64,000 nt of DNA from Ancylostoma caninum (GCA_037903475.1 JBAJFG010000002.1:4901501-4965500); one strand, 5' to 3'; shown: positions 33,999 to 47,717, counted from the first letter of the stretch. Notes: generated from the sequence alone by a model not told the origin. A program made the numbers and translations.

Positions 33999-34515
33999 TC
34001 AATACTCCTCGAGCACATTGCAGTAGCTTCCAGACAACTCCTCGCAGAATATCTCCGTCGCATTTTGGGGACGCTCACTGAGATGCTGAAGTGATTGAGT
34101 ACAAAACATGAAATTCTGTGCTGAGACATACATACATAAATGAGCAGAAAATAGCAGGTCATGAGAACAACCAACTTTCACTTCCTTTTCTTTTCTCTCA
34201 TTTCCATAAATTTCGTCTACAATATTATCGCAGACTTGTGTTAATTCGTTGTCCGCATAGTGATTCTCGATATATTCACATGTTAGCCTCTTGATCTGAA
34301 ACGAAAAGACTCTGTCACAAATTTTTCTTCAAAAATCGTAAAAATTCCTTTGAATCACTGACCTTTTCTTTACTTGCTTGCGGATACGCTACAGGAAATA
34401 TTTCTAGCCCTGTCACTACAAAAACACATGTGATGCATTTCATCCATTCTTTGTCATCATTTCTGCTGACCGCGACCCCAGTAAGCGGAATAAGAAAAAG
34501 CAGAATGACTTTCAT
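33999..34515 (-). CDS. spp: Small secreted saposin-like protein
   Basis: Three exons (34363-34515, 34182-34295, 33999-34085) join in phase 0 to 117 residues. A signal peptide (MKVILLFLIPLTGVAVS) precedes a saposin-B-like domain with six cysteines at 27, 30, 57, 73, 103 and 111: KCITC at the start, TCEYIENHY and VCDNIVDEIYG in the middle, FCEELSGSYC at the end. One N-glycosylation site (NAT) is at 97. The family binds or disrupts lipid membranes. Nematode members are commonly gut-expressed and antimicrobial or digestive, but the role of this one is inference. GTGTGGTTTTAG directly before CAATG looks like a spliced-leader acceptor and supports the start. Both introns are short (67 and 96 nt) with clean GT..AG ends, although the second donor (GTGAAAG) is weak. 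Confidence 0.85.
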
Positions 34516-35285
34516 TGCTAAAACCACACAAAAATTGCTTTGAACTCGGCGCACTACAGAGGAACTACTTAGGCCGCTATACTTTTTCACTGAAGAATGT
34601 AGTTGGAATGTGCGCAGGAATTTGAGAGAGTGAAGAGGAAAACAACCAACATTTTTCAGATTACACAATTATTTTCGTATTCGAGACAAAGTTTAACACT
34701 TCCAAGACAACATATATTCCAATTTTTATGCCCCTACAAATAAAATTTTCATGAAACTTTGTCTAGGATGGTTATTTGGTATGCTGGTCACAAATATTGC
34801 ACCGATCTTGTACCACAATGTCATTTTTGCAAGGGGATAGTAATGGCAAAGTAGCACACGATATCTCACAAAAACTTCTAGATTTTTGCATAGAGCTGTT
34901 GTTTTGTGGGCTAGTCACCGTTATCAGCATCAATTTCTGCGCAGTTGTTATCCTGCTATTGAAACTTCGAAACTTGCATTCCACCCCCCCCCCCAATTAT
35001 TTTGTGGTATTCCTACCGTAACTCTGTAAAACGGGGTGGGTACACAACGGATATAATGGTCTTGATTGTCACACCGAGACAGATCTATGCTGAGTTTTGG
35101 AAAGTTCTGTGAGATAACACACCTACAATATGTTCCCCCAATCCCACAGAAATAATGTTACGGTAAAACTGAGTATGATATTTGTCATCAATATGTCGAG
35201 TAACCCTAAGAGACAGAGTTTCAGCAGAAATATTTACGTTGAGTTTTGAGGTAGAAAAATTAGGGTGGTAATAGGTTCTAAAATA
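34516..35285. other. Intergenic sequence
   Basis: No gene supported. A C tract lies at 34984-34994. Confidence 0.4.
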
Positions 35286-36037
35286 CCAGGTTGGTGCAAA
35301 ATCAATGCGGCTTCTTTCGCGACTTCTTTTCTCCATAAAGTTGAAGCTTTCAAAACATTTTTTTTTCATAAGAACAGTCTTTTCTTTCCAACTGTTAAAG
35401 GTGCTATCGAAAGCCGCATCCATATTCGCCATAATATATTCTATTACTTCGGGGCAAGTTGGAATGCAGCACAGTCATCTCACGATCCCAGCGAGCCTTT
35501 CAACTATGGACCAATCAACAAGGCTAAGTTGAAAGATTATTCATATTCGTTGGGTACGAGCTTCACAGATGAGGAAAAAAGAAGTTGGCCATCAAATTCC
35601 GAGCACCAAAAATTTTGGGCAGCCATGGAAGAGGAGGAAATCTTGATAATGGGAATGCTGTCCGGGCTCTTCAATATGGACCATTCGACCATGGTTCTTC
35701 CTCTGAAGAGGCTCATAAAAGCATGGAGATTGGCGAATAGGACAGCACAAACTCTCAGACAGAAACAATGTTCAATTTCCACCAATTTTCTGTAGTGAAA
35801 CGAGCAGGCGCCATCTCTGAGGAATCTCGTCAATCGAACCTCCTTCCCTTCCACGGCTGCCAAGAGTTTCTGGTCGTCGAAATTTGATCATAGAGCTTCT
35901 GTGAAGATGGATAGGACTTTCGATGGCATCGTTATTAATTGGATTATTCATGAGAGAAAAAACGTCCAAGAAGGATTAGTTTTTAGAGAGGAAAGGAGTC
36001 GCGAAAAAAAAGCCGCATTAATTATGCATCAACCTGA
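35286..36037 (+). mobile_element. Internally deleted mariner
   Basis: Ends of about 40 bp (CAGGTTGGTGCAAAATCAAT..GCGGCTT at left; a diverged inverted copy at right, 35997-36037) are flanked by TA. The plus strand holds the N-terminal half of a mariner-type transposase: a TFTDEEKRSWPSNSEH-like segment and a helix-turn-helix region NMDHSTMVLPLKRLIKAW, ending in a stop at 35795. The catalytic half is missing, giving 752 bp instead of about 1.3 kb. It belongs to a different mariner lineage from the copy at 21534, judging by the end sequences. Confidence 0.75.
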
Positions 36038-36120
36038 TATTAGGTCGGCCAGCTGTTAATGCGTGTTGTTTTCTTTCTTCTTGGTTTGAATACTAGGGAA
36101 CAACTCCGTTGAAGCTTCTA

Positions 36121-36890
36121 GAGCTCCTTAAAAGCAGCACCCACGGAAACTTTCGCTCCTCAGATTTCCACACTTCCTGGTACTTTAGAGCGAGCCGGTT
36201 GGTTCCGTTACAATTAAAACAACAGAAACCCACTGCGTTCAGCGCAGTAACTGGTACATCTTTGTGCTGGCGCCAAATTCGGACGAGTTTTCCGTCGATT
36301 GTTTGATGCGCGAATTGCAATAGAAACAGCTGTTTTGCCGCAATCTTGGAGAGATTCAATTGTTTCTTCAATGTTTATGAGTTCTTTTGGTGATTTTTTT
36401 TTGGCTTTTTACCATTTTTATTAGAAGGAATGCATTCTCATATACACTTTACAGAATTTGAAGTTCTTTGGCAACAGTTCGTACTCATTTTCGATGAAAT
36501 TTCAATTTTCTCCAAATTCTCCTCTATTAGGAAAATTCATGACATTTTGATTTCTTAGTGAAGTCTTTGTTAAGTGCCACACAATTTCTACTGTTTATTT
36601 ATCTTGTTGGTTATTAGAAGGCTACAGTTTAGAACAAAAAACTGATCGCGCGAATATCCAAGCGGTAAAAAAAGACATTATCGATCTTTTGATATCATTT
36701 CCCATCCCCTGGCTCATGCAACTCGACCACATCTGCTGCACCTAACCAAGCCATAAGCCTCTAAAACCTGTATTTCTGGTGCTATCGGGAAGTTTCGACT
36801 TTATGCAAGTGTTCAGCATCATCGATACCTTCGTAATACGCTGAGATTTTTAAGTCGAAAATTTCCGTGGGTGCTGTCTTTAAAAGAGCG
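36121..36890. mobile_element. Non-autonomous TIR element
   Basis: Inverted ends of about 34 bp sharing AGCACCCACGGAAA..TTTCG (36121-36155 and 36856-36890) bound 770 bp. No transposase is recognised inside, and no clear target duplication. Confidence 0.6.
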
Positions 36891-39800
36891 AAACATGCGC
36901 CATCTAGTCTACTATGTGGCCGAGAATTACCCGTGCACCATTGCGTAGACGCTAAACCTTACAGTGAGTTAGAATTACAGTGAGTTCGAAGTCCATAGGC
37001 AACCTGCAGACCTTTCACTGGTTGAAAATTACTAAACAGCTTCGAGAATTTTCTCTATCAACGGGAACACGGACGCTGGGAAGCTAAAAGACGCCTCTGC
37101 GCGATTCTCTCTGACTAAACTGACACTCTATTTTGTTCTGTTGCTCCAGCACAACAGATGCTTTCCAGCCAAAATTTCTGGTGTGAACTGAGCAGGTCCT
37201 GTACTATAACAGCTAAGAATTTCGATGTATTCAAATACGGTGTAGATTGGGGCGTTATTTAATGCCTAGTGAAAAAAGTTCGACAAGATGGTATTAGGAT
37301 GTCTTAACTCTGGTAATGTGGCGCAGGGGAATTTTAACTACATCAGCCGTATTGCCCATATAAGAGCTATCTAATATCACGAAAGTGTTCGATAGGATTG
37401 AGTCCTTGTACAAAATTTTATTCCATCCAAATTAGGTGACGGGCAATTTTCGGTCACCCTGTAATACTAGTTGTTCAGTAACCTCCAGTTCTTGGTCTGA
37501 AAGAAATTCAGAAAAGGCTTTGGATTGCGTCGAAGGCTTCGGGCGTAGGCCCAGATGGAGTCTCCGTCAATGCCGATTGACAAAAATTACGGGAAGTGCT
37601 TTAGTGCGTAACTCTGAGCAACGGGAACAGCAGAAAGACTGCACGAATCTTCACATAATGCACTTAGAGGACAACTGCTCCGCCATTCGACCACGCGCAT
37701 GCAACAACGGACTACTCTGAATTAACCTTGAACCTGGGTAACTGAGCTGGGTGCCAGAAGTAATGTGATCTTACTGAACGAGAACGTCCTTCCCAATACC
37801 GTTGTGTAAACCAGGAATCGTTTTATCAAAGAGGAATTTGTTTAGATATTGCATATATATCGATTTTGCATTATTTGGGAGAAAAAAATGTTTAAAAACT
37901 GCGATGGAGTAAGATGTTAGGTGAGCCGATATTTTGATTCTGAGAGCAGCCATTAGTAGTACTATTACATTAGTACCCTTTGGAGTAGATGGTGAAAATT
38001 TCGTAATATTGAAATTCAAATAGATTTCGAACTGAGGTGTTGGAGCATCGTTTTTGAAAAATTTTTCGTTCTACTCAAGAACGCTCGCTCTCAACGCTGG
38101 TCTACCTAGATTTCCGTCTAAACAGCCTTTCTCAAGTCAACTATCTACAGGATCTCGCGTAATTTTGCAGAGCGCCATTTTGGCGCAAAAGAAGTGAATT
38201 GACAAGAGATCAAGCTATAATGCAATGGAGCTGTGAATTTCTACTCCCTTTGTTTGAATATTCATGCGTGGCTTTTAGATTTCATCTTATTGTGTCGCTT
38301 ATCTAATAGCTGTTATGCAGGGTTTTCCCACTAGAGAATTTGGTTGACAAAAAAAAAACATGCGATCGCTAAGCTTCTCAAGAGAATCTAATCGTCCGAC
38401 AGTATCGCAGGCAGAAGCGAATGTAGCTGGATATGAACTACGTGAGTCATTCTCATTTCACCCTAGGACCCAATCCTGACTTGAGAAAATGAATCTTCAC
38501 GGCCAGTAGCTTTTCCAGAAACAGTGTCGTGTTTTCACTCTGATGTTTGGTGGCGATACAATACCAGCCCTAACTTTTGTCCCAAAATCCGATCCAGACG
38601 GATTAATCCGTCGGAAACCGTCAGAATCTTTGGGAGTAAATTGAGTAATCTTTGGGAGTAATGAGGATAAATTGCGAAAATTCTGCGTTTCCGCGAGGTT
38701 TGGACTCGACTGTCCGCAGGACATGCCATTGGCAAAAATGGGGAGGTGCGAAGGTAATTAACGCGTTTCGGGAAGGCTTTGCCCATTTTCTTACCAGTCT
38801 CAAACCATACGCAGTTTTAAGATATAGATTTGGACACAATACATTTGACGAAGTTTGTTTGGCGATACAAATGGCAAGGTTTGCGTGGCGAAACATTTTA
38901 CGGGTGTCCTGATAGCGTTCATTCCATTCTTACAAGGAAAGGATACTTGTTCAGTGTGGCCATTCATAGCAAGGTGTAAATTGCATTATGCAGCTTGCGA
39001 CGTTGATTTCGAATCCGTCTTAAAAATCTACAAAACTCCTCTCTGCGATGAGTTATGCCCATTTTTGGTGTTCATGTAGAAATTCTAAGCTTTGTGTACC
39101 AGGATGGGTAGGTATATGCGTCCTTGATAGGGAGATCAGGCCGTAAAAATGCATCAGCTCAAAACGCTTCTAGCAATTTTACTGCCTCCGAAAAACTTGA
39201 CTTCAGATCTGATAGTATCAAAATTTAGCTGAAATATGACGGGGATGTGGTGATTCAAATGACGCCTTGATCGGCTAAACTGCTTCAGTTTTAACTGGAT
39301 TAAGAAAATTCAAATTCAACTAAATCCGACATCGATTCTGCAACAACCTAATATTACCGCAAGTGAAGGAATACTCGATCATTGCATCACCTGAAAAACT
39401 TTCTTTAATGTGAACTGCCCATTATGATGTGGAGGTAATAGCAGAAAATGTTATCCATTCTTAGTGTAAGTCAAATACCTTACTAATTACGGGCTAGTGA
39501 GTACACATTATTTACCAAAATAGGTGATAGACTTGACTCAGGAACATTTCTCCTTTCACAGGTGCACTTATTGTACGGTTTTTAGAGTAAGATGCTGTTT
39601 TTCTGGTCCATTCTCCGATGTCGGAGTACGTACAGAGAAAAGAACAACAAAATGACAAAAAGGCGTTTGCACACATCTGAAAGAGAGAAGTGAGTTGGTT
39701 CACAGAGTGTGAGCATTTCAAAGAGGAAAGTGAGCTAAGACTGTTAAGAGGGAGACCACGGGACCAACTCGGCACGAACAAGCAGTCATTCCACAAAAAA

Positions 39801-42800
39801 AATCAGAAATGATACAGACAACCACCCCGAGCATCCACAATTATACAAACTTCGCGTCGCAGAGTTTTGCAAGTTTACATTCTTTGGCGATGACCCAGTA
39901 TGTATATTCCAAAGTCCTCTACCAACATGGAAAACTCCAAGGCGCATAGTCTTCCTGATTTGTTTCTGAAATGATGCAAAGTCATCCAAACATCAACAGT
40001 GTTGCAAATTTCGCAGAATTTCACAGGTTTGTTTCCTATGTTGGTTTCCGACTTCAGCAACCGTTCCATCACTACAAGGGAAAACAAGACTATAAAATGC
40101 TACGGTGCGGAGTTTTCCAAAGTATCTTTCCAAACATGCACAGTGTTGCAAACGTCAATAACAATAGAGTAAGGCATTAGCTAGTTACTCGAACGAGTTC
40201 ACGGACTGTTTTGAGAAAGAAATGCGACTCAGTAGAAAAAAATGAACAGTGATCAGATATGGTTTCCGTGGGGATGTCTTCAGGGAGTTGATGCGTCGTC
40301 TATACAATCCTTTCCTGTTCTGGTGTGGTATCATTCAAATACGGTTGTTCATCCAAACAGGAGTGCTCCCATAACCGTCGACCGTCACCTGAAAGACAAT
40401 TCACCTCATACTATTGCCATAATTGGTGTTTGCCCTGTGAAACTAAAGGCGGTGTACGTATTGCTATAGCACTTATTTTTGACCATGCTTTTTAAAGGAA
40501 GGGGGAGAAACACAACTGATATTTTGTCACTATCACAGTTACAGTGGTATCGAAGCGTTTCCAACCTCCGCTTGCCTGTTGCAGGTTTCTGTACAATTTT
40601 GGGATCATCATGTAGGGTGAAGCCTTTCATGTTACTGTGCAACGTTCTATGCAATTTCGTTCGATCTCCTAGAAAAAAGCTTCTTGTGCAAGCTAACGTA
40701 TGGGGTTATCTCTCAGAAAATGTCTATCCAGCGAGAAGCAAAGGTCGAATTTTTGTTTGTAAACGAACTTTATCGGACAAAATCTAAATCAGCCCTGATT
40801 TGTAAACAAAGAGGAGGTCTAGCATTCCCATATGGAATTTTAACACTCAATGTTTTTAAACGAGTGAGAATCTGTGAGGAAAGGAGCGTCTTTTGTGTTT
40901 GTTTCGTGTTTTCTCTCAACGAGCAGTGTTTCCTGTCAGTAAGAGAACTACGCTGACATTTCCCTCATCTACGAGCATCCGAGTTTTTCGAGAAGACGCA
41001 AATGAAGGTACGTCTTTGCTTGCCTACGCTCCATTCTGAAGACTTCAGCGATGCTTGAAGAAGAACCGGCCGGATTAGCAGGGAATTGCGACGAACTTGT
41101 TTTTGTAACCTTTCGCGATCCATTTTGATGTGCGCACACTTATCGAGTCGTTTCTTCTGGTTTTAATATGCAGATGTGTTCAGAAGTATGAATAAAATTT
41201 TCAGAACAAACATCTAAATTTTGATCCTTTTTTATATCGAAAACTGCCGGGACTTTTCGTGGATTCAGAACAGGAGTGTTGCTATTAAAACAGAACTGAA
41301 TTACTCCGATCATCTTGTCTGTGTGAATGTCCATTATTTTGTAGAATTATCCAAGGTATTTTAGCTAGGACAGTAGATCATGGACTGCAAAGAGAATTAC
41401 CCAGATGTCACAATAATATGTAGTAAATCATGGACTTGCTTGTGTGACCAAGTTACTACTATCGCTTCACTTCACGTGGACTTTCCATTGGGGACATATA
41501 CCGAACTTTATTGAGCCGTCGTTTATGCATGGCTCAGCGTATAACATTCTTGTCAATTCCGCAAAGAAAAAGAATTCATCTTTTCTCGCACGGTCTATTC
41601 AAAAATTGTGGTCCGCGGCCTCGAAACGGACGCAGCGTAAACGCGCCGCGTGTGCCAGGGTCGGTATCGTCTGCCGCCGGAATGCTGTTTCTACGAGATT
41701 TCTTCTCAGTTTGGTCGAAAATCCTCAAAATTGGGTAGAAAAGCTGCTGGATATAGCATAACCGCAGCAGAAAACATCGGTTGCGGCACGCACAGCGAGG
41801 TTGCGCGGCGTCCTTTTCGGGGCCGTGGATGGGTTACCGCCATCGACGTCCACTGTACACTGCTTGAACTCTAACAACGTCAACAATAATAGAAACAAGA
41901 AGTAAATTTCTTAAGGTAATGTACAGCCAGTCTCTTGTTGCTGTTTCCACTAATGATCTGCTCACGATCGTTGTATTCGGCACAGTAATAGTCGTTGAAA
42001 ACGTGAATCCGAGTTCGCTGGGAGATGGATTATCGACGAGGATGTGTGGAGTACTCATCCTGATCTCCCAATTTGACGCCGCTAAGTTTTTGCACGTGAG
42101 GAAATGTAAAGGGCATGGTGTGCGCTTTAAAATAGCGAAGAATCGTTGATATGTAATACATATTTAAAAGGAGCGGCCGTGAATCTTCATTATTCAATCC
42201 CTACACTAGATGCTTGCGACCAGTCCTACAACGTTCAGACGATGTATTGCTGGCCACCTTCAATCCTAGGCCATAGAACCACAGAGCAGTATGTTGAAGT
42301 TATACATGTGCTAACAGTGTAAACATTATTTTGGGACGCCCAGCATTGCTCCTAAATTTCCTAAAAAACCTCTCACCTTTTTCACCATTTTGGGTTTAAA
42401 AAATTTCTTTCGAAAATTTGCGAGCGCAGTAGGGGCATTGGCAGTATACATTGGACAGAATAAAAACCCGAATAATTTCGTTATCCTTATTAACAGTTTA
42501 CGAAACAATTTATACATCCAGAGAATGGGAAAGCGCTAGAGTTCTTCTCCTCCTTTATAAAATACACCATTGCTCTCTAATGTTGGAACATTCGAATTTT
42601 CCATTCATTCAAATATCTGATATTCGAAAGCAAAAATGACTGATTTCGAAAAAATGAAAAATTCGAATGTTTGAACATTGGAGATCTACACAGTACTGAA
42701 CGAAAGAGAAGAAGAGCTTCAGTGTTTCCTCGTTCGCGAATACCTGGATGTTCCAATTTATTCTTAAAGTTTTAATTAAAGTGACAAAATTATTCGACTT

Positions 42801-44812
42801 TTATTCAGTCCCGGTATAATTAGCAGCGCTATTCATCAGCAGTGAGTAGCGACATTATTTGCCGAAATTAGAAATTTTGAGCTTCACACAGAAAGAAGTT
42901 GTGAACAAAAGTTAAAGAGGTGATCCAATTTGGCCAGCATTTTATGTTAACATCTTCGAACCCTATAATGGGTGTCGAATAACGATCAGTGTCCTCCAAC
43001 CATACACCAGAATGCAATAAGATTTTCGGTGGGTTCCTTCAGCTGAGTCATGGTACAACCTTCAGGGATAATTCTCAGCTTTGATTTTCACTCTCTTCTT
43101 TATACTGTTCCACTGAAAGTTTTGATGTGCAACACCTGTTTTGACGATCACCTACGTCTTATCCAAAGTTAATACAATAGTAATTCTTCTTACATAGAGA
43201 ACTGTAGTTCTGCCAGCCTTATGCACGCATTGAAGGTAACGTCTAGAAGTATGTGGGGAATATGAGTCCTAAGTTCATCTGACAGCTAGAAAAGAACGAC
43301 CAGTGGCAAGCGCGGACCTACTTCCTTTCAAAGCACCGCTCTGAATTGTTGCACGCGAAGAACCAGCGTGTGTCAACAAAGAATAGAATTAGCATGTAAG
43401 AGTGCAGACAAGCTACGACGAAGACCAGTCCTCACGCTGTACAGTAGGGCACTTCTTCCGTCTAAAAGCTCTGCTATGGAAACTATGGAAACGTGTCCGA
43501 AATGATTGTTTTTCTAGTTCAGTGTCAAAGAGGAGGTTGTTTTCGCTGTTCACCACACGAAAAGAGACCTGTTCTAAGCGCGCTTAAATTAAGCTTTCGC
43601 ATATAAAAATGTAAAAATTATCCCTGCCTACGTATGAATCACATTTAACAGTTATAGTTATTATCTAACCTTCCAAATGAGCCGAAATAGAAACAAAGTT
43701 AAGCTTTGTTTGCAATGGTATTCGCAAAAGTATGGCCCCTTATCTCTGTCCCGCAGTAACTCTCACATAGAAAATAGCGAGAAAAATTCGTGTCACCGGA
43801 AAAATTTGTAGATATCCAAAAATACTCCAATAGATACAATGCAATAATGATGGATAGAGACAAAGCAAGGATTCATACAGTAGACACTATATTTGAGAAG
43901 AAATTTGTGAAAAATTTATAAACTACATGCAAGGTGTCCCAAAAGTCTTAGACCGGTGCCATTTTGAAATTCAAAAAGGAAAAAATAAAAGCGGTGAAAC
44001 GGAACTTTAATCGCTTGCGTCCTACTTCTATGTATTTCTTCTACTTTGATTTTCAATATATTCTCACGTCTCCTGCACAGTAGATTGTCCTACAAGATAG
44101 GGTATCCAGTGGACGCCTCGCACAAGTGATGTGATAGGAGAAGGAGGTGATTTCAACCAACCAAAGTATTAACCAGCTGAAGAATGACTTACAACCGAGA
44201 AAACGAACCGCTTGGGTCACACTTCTGGAAGATCTGATCAAGATAGTAAAGAGGTAATAAACGAAGTCATGACACCTGACACCTACAAGGAAAATCATTC
44301 TTTTTTTTTTGCCAAGTCTAGAAAACCAGAGTCTTCACATAGAGTATAATTTGCTCCAGGTGCTGCAGGATGGATAGCCTGATTATGAAACAAAAGCTGG
44401 ACAACCCATCTCACCGATTTCAATACTAACTCCATCAAAACCTAATTTTTCTTTCTTCGATAACTGGCTACGAGGCACTCCGGAAGCCTAGACTTCAGCT
44501 AAAGCCATATCTGGCACAACAAAGAACAATTCATCCGATGTAAGTCCTGGTAACGAGCAAAAATTTCTATAGAGCAGACGCGGGGAACCGGCATTTAAAA
44601 AAAGCCTGATAGCGAAGTGATAGCGAGGTGCTGATGTACATACGCGTACACAATCTTACTATTGAACATGTTCACTCCCAGGGCAACAACTAAGACAGAA
44701 CTCCTGATTATGAGGCCGCAATGTTGTGCTGTTGTCTTACTATTTATTATTTTATTATTTATTAAAGCTACGTTTGGTTGGTTCTGCTCATAGTGGAGTA
44801 TTTTAACTCCAG
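36891..44812. other. Long stretch without a supported gene
   Basis: I could not assemble any exon chain here. Noted items: a solitary Tc/mariner-type end (minus-strand TACAGGGTGACCGAAAATTG, 37447-37466), a mariner-like word AAGGTGTCCCAAAAGTCTTA at 43931, and the foldback at 41602-41833. The upstream exons of the CUB-like gene at 44813 may lie in the right part of this stretch. Confidence 0.35.
41602..41833. repeat. Foldback, GC-rich arms
   Basis: CCGCGGCCTCGAAACGGACG at 41612 is an imperfect inverted copy of GCGTCCTTTTCGGGGCCGTG at 41808. The arms are about 45 bp around a 140-bp loop. GC-rich against AT-rich flanks. Confidence 0.55.
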
Positions 44813-45696
44813 CCAAAGACTTGCGGGCCACTACGTGCAGGGAAGTGAAGGCCAAGTACATCACATCGACGAAGTCTTCATGGACTATAAAACCACCAAA
44901 TGGACACTGCTGTATTGTCGAATTGGTCCTTTTGCAGTTAGCGAAGGCTCCTGGAGGTGTGGACTGTCTCAGGCAATACCTCGAAATTGAACAATCAACT
45001 GGTGATCCGGAACATCCTGGCGATGGAAGGGACACCGCTAGAATTCGAAGTTGTTCCCATTCCACTCCAATGTCCTTGGAAATGGAGCCAGGTGCGAATC
45101 GGTATATGAAGTTTACCTTCAAATCCGATACAGGAACGGAAAATGATGGCACTGGATTCCGTTTAACGTGGAGATGCTTGGATTATCAGGAGTTTCATTT
45201 AAATTATTCAGCTAGTCTTTAAAATTGTGGTGTTCGCTGAGATCTTGTTATATCTCCAGTTGTACCTACGTGTTTATATGCGAAAAGTGAGTATGTGCAT
45301 CAAGTTGTGACAAACTTCTGTGAAGTATACAGGGGCAGCCGCATATCAAGCACACCCATGATTTTGGACGACAAGATTTCCAACATAGCTGAGACGTATG
45401 ATCAGCAATCGGAACATCGGAACCGAGTTTGGGTATATGTTAGGGCCTTACGAATGCTTTTTTTCTGTTGATTAACATGGACGCAGAGTTGGTTGAAGTC
45501 AGCTTAAAAATTTAGCGCCAATTTTGTCGTTTTTTTTTTCAAATTCTAGATAAAATTTGCCTATCTACCTACGGAGGGAGAAGAAGTGCCTGAACAAAAT
45601 ATGCACGTTCTTCCTGAACACATTTCTTTGAACACTATTTCCGCAGTTCCCATACCAGCTGGAGCTGGAGGCAGAAACAAACCGTCGAATTTGTAA
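44813..45696 (+). CDS. CUB-like domain protein, C-terminal exons
   Basis: Three plus-strand exons join in frame: 44813-45214 (after TTTTAACTCCAG), 45260-45432 and 45550-45696, ending in TAA. The first reads SSWTIKPPNGH, VELVLLQL, GGVDCLRQYLEIEQ, then TFKSDTGTENDGTGFRLTWR. This matches the course of a CUB domain: strand pattern, Y-x-E-I, F-x-SD, GF-x-L-x-W. The second exon has two more cysteines (VPTCLYAKSEY, TNFCEVYRG); the third is a proline/glycine-rich tail (VPIPAGAGGRNKPSNL). The first donor (A/GTCTTT) is weak. CUB domains mediate extracellular protein contacts and in nematodes often follow astacin proteases, but no protease domain or start codon was found upstream. Open frames on the opposite strand here are shadows. 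Confidence 0.55.
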
Positions 45697-47717
45697 AAAA
45701 TTTCATTCTATCGAATCCCGAGAATAATGCAAACGTCTAAGTTTTCCCATGGTTACTTGGATGCCTGTGACTAGCAGAAATCAGAGAAAATTCCGCAGCC
45801 GAATTGCATGCTTTCCCGTTGAAGCCATCATGAATCCTTTCCTTCTCAATTTTCCAACCATACTGACGATCCTTGCTCTTCCTTGAAATGAGTAATGAGT
45901 ACTACTACAGCAAAATTCGCAAGTGTATGAAGTGCATGAACAAATCATCCCTCCATTTAATAAAGTGGTTTAAGAGAGGAACTGAAATATTTCTTTCTAA
46001 ACGTGCTGCATGCTGAACTCTAAATGCGAAGAATGAGTGCGATTCCATCTAGAAACATTTTCAAGAGGAGTAGTGTAGGGGAAGAAAGGAAACGCTCAGC
46101 CTAATCACATTCCCGCGCAGTGTCCCGATAGCTCGCTCATTCCATGCTTGAAATACAGGTTTTATAGCTTCATCATTTGACCGCCAAGAACTGGCAGCGT
46201 GCTAAATATGTGGCTGCCACTGTACATGCTAGGCCCCTAATAACAAAGTAGAATAGAAGTTTTCATGAGCAATCATTTTTTGAGTAGAGAGGGTCCTTTC
46301 CTCTTCCTTTCCTCTGGGGCGTAGAGCACTTCCTCTCGTTATATTCTCAATTTTCAAATTGACTTCCTGACAGTCCTTTTCTGATACTTTGTTAGGTAAT
46401 GATGACAAAAAGAAATCTAGCAAGACGATGTGGATATTCATTCCGAGCTAGGGATTCTATTTATAAGAGGACAAGAAATGATGAAATCAAGGCGAATAAG
46501 AAAACTTCGTTGCGGTGTTGATCACGGAGAATAATGGTGTAATAATAGTTTGGTGTGTATCACGTCCCATCACGAGAAAGACGGTGAAAACATGTGTTAT
46601 TTAAGCGATTTAGTGGACATTTCACAGTACACTTCTCTATACTGACACTATTCAACTAATTTCCATCTCCCGACGTGAACACGTTCGATTGTTCAGCCTT
46701 TCTTACAGAAATTGAATGAAATTACAATGAAAAATGAGTACTTGGAGCTTTTCGCTAGCAATACTGTCTTCAAGAAAATTGCAGATAAGGTAGTAGCCTT
46801 TCCGTCAGTTTCGGCTTTTGGTATCTCACTACACTCACCTTCTCCTACCGTGCTATGGTAAAGTGCACTGATTCATGCACGTAGCGCAAAAAATGAGGTC
46901 ATAATGGATTTACGGCCTTTCCGAGCAGTCACATCTGTACTGGTACCGATCTCCTGGGGCACTCATTCCATATGGAACCGGTACACCTACAAAATGATAC
47001 ATCAAAGAATTATTTGTACGCTCGTACAAATTTTTGCTCGAAAGGATCTATGACGGCTCAGATAATCGAACGTTTTCACTTTTGCAGAACATTTTGCTTC
47101 TGAAATCTGTGCTTTGATCTCCGCCATGTTTCCGCATTGCATAACGTTTCTTCTGAAAGTGGGAGATTCCTGTTTGATCGTTTTCTTTTCGTGCAACGTC
47201 GGATCATTTGATAGCATTAGGATTTCTTGTGGCTACAAATTAAGACGCCCACCTTTACAGTATGGGTAAATCCGGTCCAATGACGTTATGGCTGGGTTTT
47301 CCTCCCCGAATAAATGTTTAACATTAAGGTGTAGAATTGCACTTGTTACCCACGTAATGCATCAAGCTGTGTTGCTCTACAATTTGCTAATTTGAAGTGA
47401 ACTCTAGTGAGAAGATGACATCTGAAAGGAGAAATCGAGCATGACACATTGGACTTTTACAACCTGTTGATGCACTTCTGACGCTCTTCCTAATTTCACG
47501 CCTAAAAAGCGTCCAAGCGTTCTAGTTCATGCCAGGTTCATCCTCTCCACCGCCTCTGGGCTAATGCGTCCTTCACGCCGACAATGCTTCACATAAAAAG
47601 TCGTAACTAATGCTTAAAAACTGAAAGTCGCGTGCCGTACAACCCGACGTTTTTTCCGCGCGTAATTTCCTCCTCCTCGATTCAAGCAGGTTCCAAGCCA
47701 CACTACCACAGCGAGAG
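45697..47717. other. Intergenic region
   Basis: No gene supported. The last 200 bp before 47718 are the likely upstream regulatory region of the small secreted protein gene. Confidence 0.4.

Noticed and set aside
44595..45152. 185-codon minus-strand frame
   Set aside because: It is the complement of the CUB-like exon, whose plus-strand reading has domain-like sequence and in-frame splicing.
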